This document shows, piece after piece, positions 61,014 through 64,000 of a stretch of DNA of 64,000 bases. The notes under the pieces were generated by a model. That model had not been told where the DNA came from. It saw only the letters and a list, made by a program, of their open reading frames with translations, and did not search any database. Position numbers and translations under genes: made by a program. The first letter of the stretch is position 1; the number at the start of each line of letters is the position of its first letter. Origin of the DNA: Quillaja saponaria (taxonomy: Eukaryota; Streptophyta; Magnoliopsida; Fabales; Quillajaceae); contig CM055607.1 in NCBI GenBank assembly GCA_029379385.1, forward strand, positions 3,348,001 through 3,412,000. Direction: 5' to 3'.

Positions 61014-63386
61014 TGCAAAAGGTAACGGAGAGTTGCAGTCAGCGAGAGCGAGACAAGGAGAGAGAGGGATGAGTGCGTTTTGAAGAGGAAGAAGAGTTTG
61101 TGTAGGAATATAAATGGGAGAATACGTGGTGGCACGCGAAGGTCCGTAGAAAACGGCCAAGATGGAGGGTTAAAGCTACTACGTGTCCAAAGTTTTAAGT
61201 TAAAGGACTTGTTCAAAGGTTACCATGGTATTGCCTATTGACCATGAAAAAGAAGGCAAATGCTTTTAACTTTCCATGTTTGTGTCAAACCCTTGGAGAC
61301 ATGTTTGATTTATATGCATTTGTTAATTATGTCGTTTACTGGACTCTAGGGTTTGTCTCTTTAACTTGAAATATACATAAAGGGCTGAGAAGAAAAAGAA
61401 ACAGAAAAAAAATGCTAGGTAAGAGAAAGAAAATAAAAAGCAATAGTAATGTTTAAAAAAATTATCTTGCATGTGATTATTTTAAGGTGCATAATCTCAT
61501 CAATTTGTTCAAAAAGTATGATACAAAAAATAAAATGAATATTTACTTCAAAGAGTGACATCACAATCAATAAATATTGGGTACAATAATAAACAAGATG
61601 CATTCTCATTCTTAAAAATATAAGATCAAATCTTAAATGAGGTAATTGTTGAGTAGACTTAATAAATTAGTCTTCTAGTAATGTCTATTGAAAAATCTAA
61701 TAAACTGAAAAAAAGTGATATCACAACACGTTAAGTTTATTAAAAAAATATACATATGTAAAAGAATATTTTATTAAATAGTTAATTTACCTAAAAATTG
61801 ATGTTATAGGTAAGACACCATAAATAACTAAGATTTGTTGTAACTTTACTTAGAATCAGCATGATGTGGTACAAATATTTTTGGGTGGGGGCGGTGAACA
61901 ATATGTAATTAGCATGAGTAGTTTTTTTTTTACCATAAATTTTGTCCTTTTAAAGATGAAATGCTGACATGCCTTTTATATTCTGTCATACTCGTTGCAG
62001 GGATTCACGTAGTCCTTTTTGTTCTTTAATTCTACAGGCTGTCAAGAAACAGAGAGTTCTTTGTCAATTTGAATGAATGTCACATGGAATGGTAACACAG
62101 AGAAAAAGACAATAGTCACTGAATGATTATACTTGCCTCCTCAACGAGTTTCTGCTTTCATGAAAGTTTCTTGCTTTTTTACTGGGGTTAATATAAGATT
62201 ACATTATGTCTGTTTGCCGCATAGAACTAAAATTGAAATTCAAAATACATATTTAATTTCACAATAAAAATTCCAATGGTATTATTGTGTCCAAAGGATT
62301 GTGACATTCATCTTTAATGTAATCGTATTATCATGATGTGTGAGAAGTTGGCGTGAATTAACAATAAGTCAAGTGTGTTAAAAAGTCTTAACTGTAACAA
62401 GTTTGTTTTAAATTAAGAGCATGTGATTTAATTCATTCTCTTAATCATGATGTAAAGCCAACTCAATTCTCACACCCATAAATAAATTCGAAGCGCATTA
62501 CTATATTGGGTTGATTCATGCCATGACAATCTCAAACGGTAGTGTCTTCAACAAAAGGGTTATATCATCTCCGACATTTGTATGTGTCCTAGATACCAAC
62601 AATTCCACATACACAAACTGATTAGAACATAAATGTGTTAAAAATTGAAATTGTAATATTACAGCCTATTCATAAAATTAAATATGAGATTTTGTTTTAT
62701 AATTATTTCTGCATTCATTAAATAGTACAATTTTGAATTCCCTATATCCAAACAGAATCTAAATGATTTAAAATTTGAAGCATTTAATTATTTTTTTGTT
62801 TCGTCATTTTTTAGTGAACTTACATTGTTACAATTGAAAAGGCAATTTGATGGACACAAATTGATTTTTTTAGTAGGACAAGAAAAGAAAGGAAAAAAGG
62901 ACAACATGGAAATTAAATATATATGCAAACAACACATGACAATGGAGTATTGAAGGTGGGAGACATGAAAGCGTGAGGAAGTTAAAAGTAACAAACACAT
63001 TTGCGTTTCTGCGATCACCTTTGCGTTAATTTGTTAACAAACTGTTGAATAATAATACTAGTTTTTGCTTAATTCTCGCAAATTTAATACTTTGAGCACA
63101 TGCACTAATTAAAATGCTTACTATGCATCACAACCTAAACTTTTTTTCTGTTTTCTTTTTTTAAAATGAAATTTACATTAAACTTAGTGTTTGTACAACA
63201 TAAACAGAAAATTGTGTTTAATACATAATCATAAACTATAAGATTAAATATTTTATTTTGTGTTTTGCTAAAGCATCTACAAGAATTGACATCATATAAA
63301 TATATTTAATTTTAATGCCATGACATCAACCTCAATCTCCAACTTCTGTATGCATGCTGAGTGATCCAGCAAGTAAGAGATATTGT
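61014..63386. other. Mutase promoter and gene-free upstream region
   Basis: The minus strand has CATTTATATTCC at about 61104-61115, a TATA-like box roughly 95 bp before the start codon. Beyond about 61250 the sequence is AT-rich with no supportable gene. Confidence 0.5.
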
Positions 63387-63860
63387 TTAAGACCCTATAG
63401 CTAATTGATCATACTCCCACATTCCACCAAACATACAATAATTTTCTCTTTTGAGTGTTAGTAATAGATCAATAGCAAGGAAACAGAACTCACCGAATTT
63501 GGAGTTGGGACACTTGGTTAGATTAACAAGTTGATGCCATACTGCCTTAACAACATTACAACTCCTAAGAATGTGATCCAAAAGGAGATTGAAATACACC
63601 ATATCTTAGTTTAATAATTAAAATCAAAGTTTTGTGAACATAAAATTTTAAATAATTATTAATTCTAATAAAAGAAAGTCAATTTCGCACTTTCAATAAA
63701 GCCATTGAAAATAAATAGTAAACAAACATAAAGTATTGATGTACGTTGAACAAAACATTTGGTATTTTTAAATTGTAGGTTTTTTTTAGAGGGAGGACTA
63801 GTTTGTGGATCTCAGGAGAGAGATTTAATTTTAAGTCAATCTCAGACCACGAAAAGTGCA
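63387..63860 (-). mobile_element. LINE zf-RVT fragment
   Basis: On the minus strand 63602-63387 reads LLLDHILRSCNVVKAVWHQL followed by CPNSKFGEF. This fits the His-x-x-x-Cys ... Val-W half of the zf-RVT domain of plant LINE polyproteins. The adjacent frame up to 63860 may be part of the same element, but only weakly. Stops bound the fragment. Confidence 0.5.
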
Positions 63861-64000
63861 TGGTGTACCTAAGAAAGATTAGAAACTTACTACATGCATC
63901 AAATTGAAGTGATCTGCGTTAATAATATAATAATATATAAAAATTGTGATTTTGAAGTAAATACCACTCAAGGTAGATGCATCACACATATACTTACTTA

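Overview
The window is nuclear DNA from a flowering plant, most likely a eudicot. The genes have GT-AG introns, long AT-rich intergenic stretches, decayed plant retroelements (Copia, Gypsy chromovirus, L1- and RTE-type LINEs), and plant-only families (MIKC MADS-box, R2R3-MYB, GRAS, UDP-arabinopyranose mutase). I cannot name the species. Exon joins were made by hand from splice signals, reading phase and family alignment. All seven intact gene models join to open frames that are exact multiples of three.

Layout. 653-10284 (minus): a FRUITFULL/AGL79-like MADS-box gene with 8 exons. Its intron 2 holds a broken Copia element, an RTE LINE fragment and a 950-bp foldback element. 16026-21013 (minus): a SEPALLATA1/2-like MADS-box gene with 8 exons, lying head-to-tail behind the first. 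25297-30151 (minus): a small four-CxxC DnaJ-type zinc-finger protein in two exons, with a Gypsy remnant inside its intron. 30259-30332 (plus): tRNA-Ile(AAU), starting about 110 bp from that gene's start codon. 31410-33320 (minus): a decayed LINE. 36149-37201 (minus): an R2R3-MYB. 41404-43730 (plus): a 2-oxoglutarate/Fe(II) dioxygenase resembling hyoscyamine 6-dioxygenase. 46054-47287 (plus): an SCL3-like GRAS pseudogene. 48600-57051 (plus): TRM1 tRNA (guanine-26-N2)-dimethyltransferase with 12 exons. 57994-61013 (minus): reversibly glycosylated polypeptide/UDP-arabinopyranose mutase with 4 exons, convergent with TRM1. 61014-64000 is mostly empty, with one LINE fragment.

How the genes relate. 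The FUL-like and SEP-like genes belong to MADS clades whose proteins form heteromeric floral complexes, and the head-to-tail SQUA-SEP pair is an ancient angiosperm arrangement. The MYB and the dioxygenase are divergently oriented across 4.2 kb, but nothing in the sequence links them functionally. TRM1, the UDP-arabinopyranose mutase, the DnaJ protein and the tRNA are housekeeping-type genes.

I found no convincing new biological system. The more interesting signals are a 25-codon tandem duplication in the TRM1 C-terminus, a coding-like island with exon-type borders in TRM1 intron 8, the foldback element, a multi-lesion GRAS pseudogene, and the SQUA-SEP tandem.
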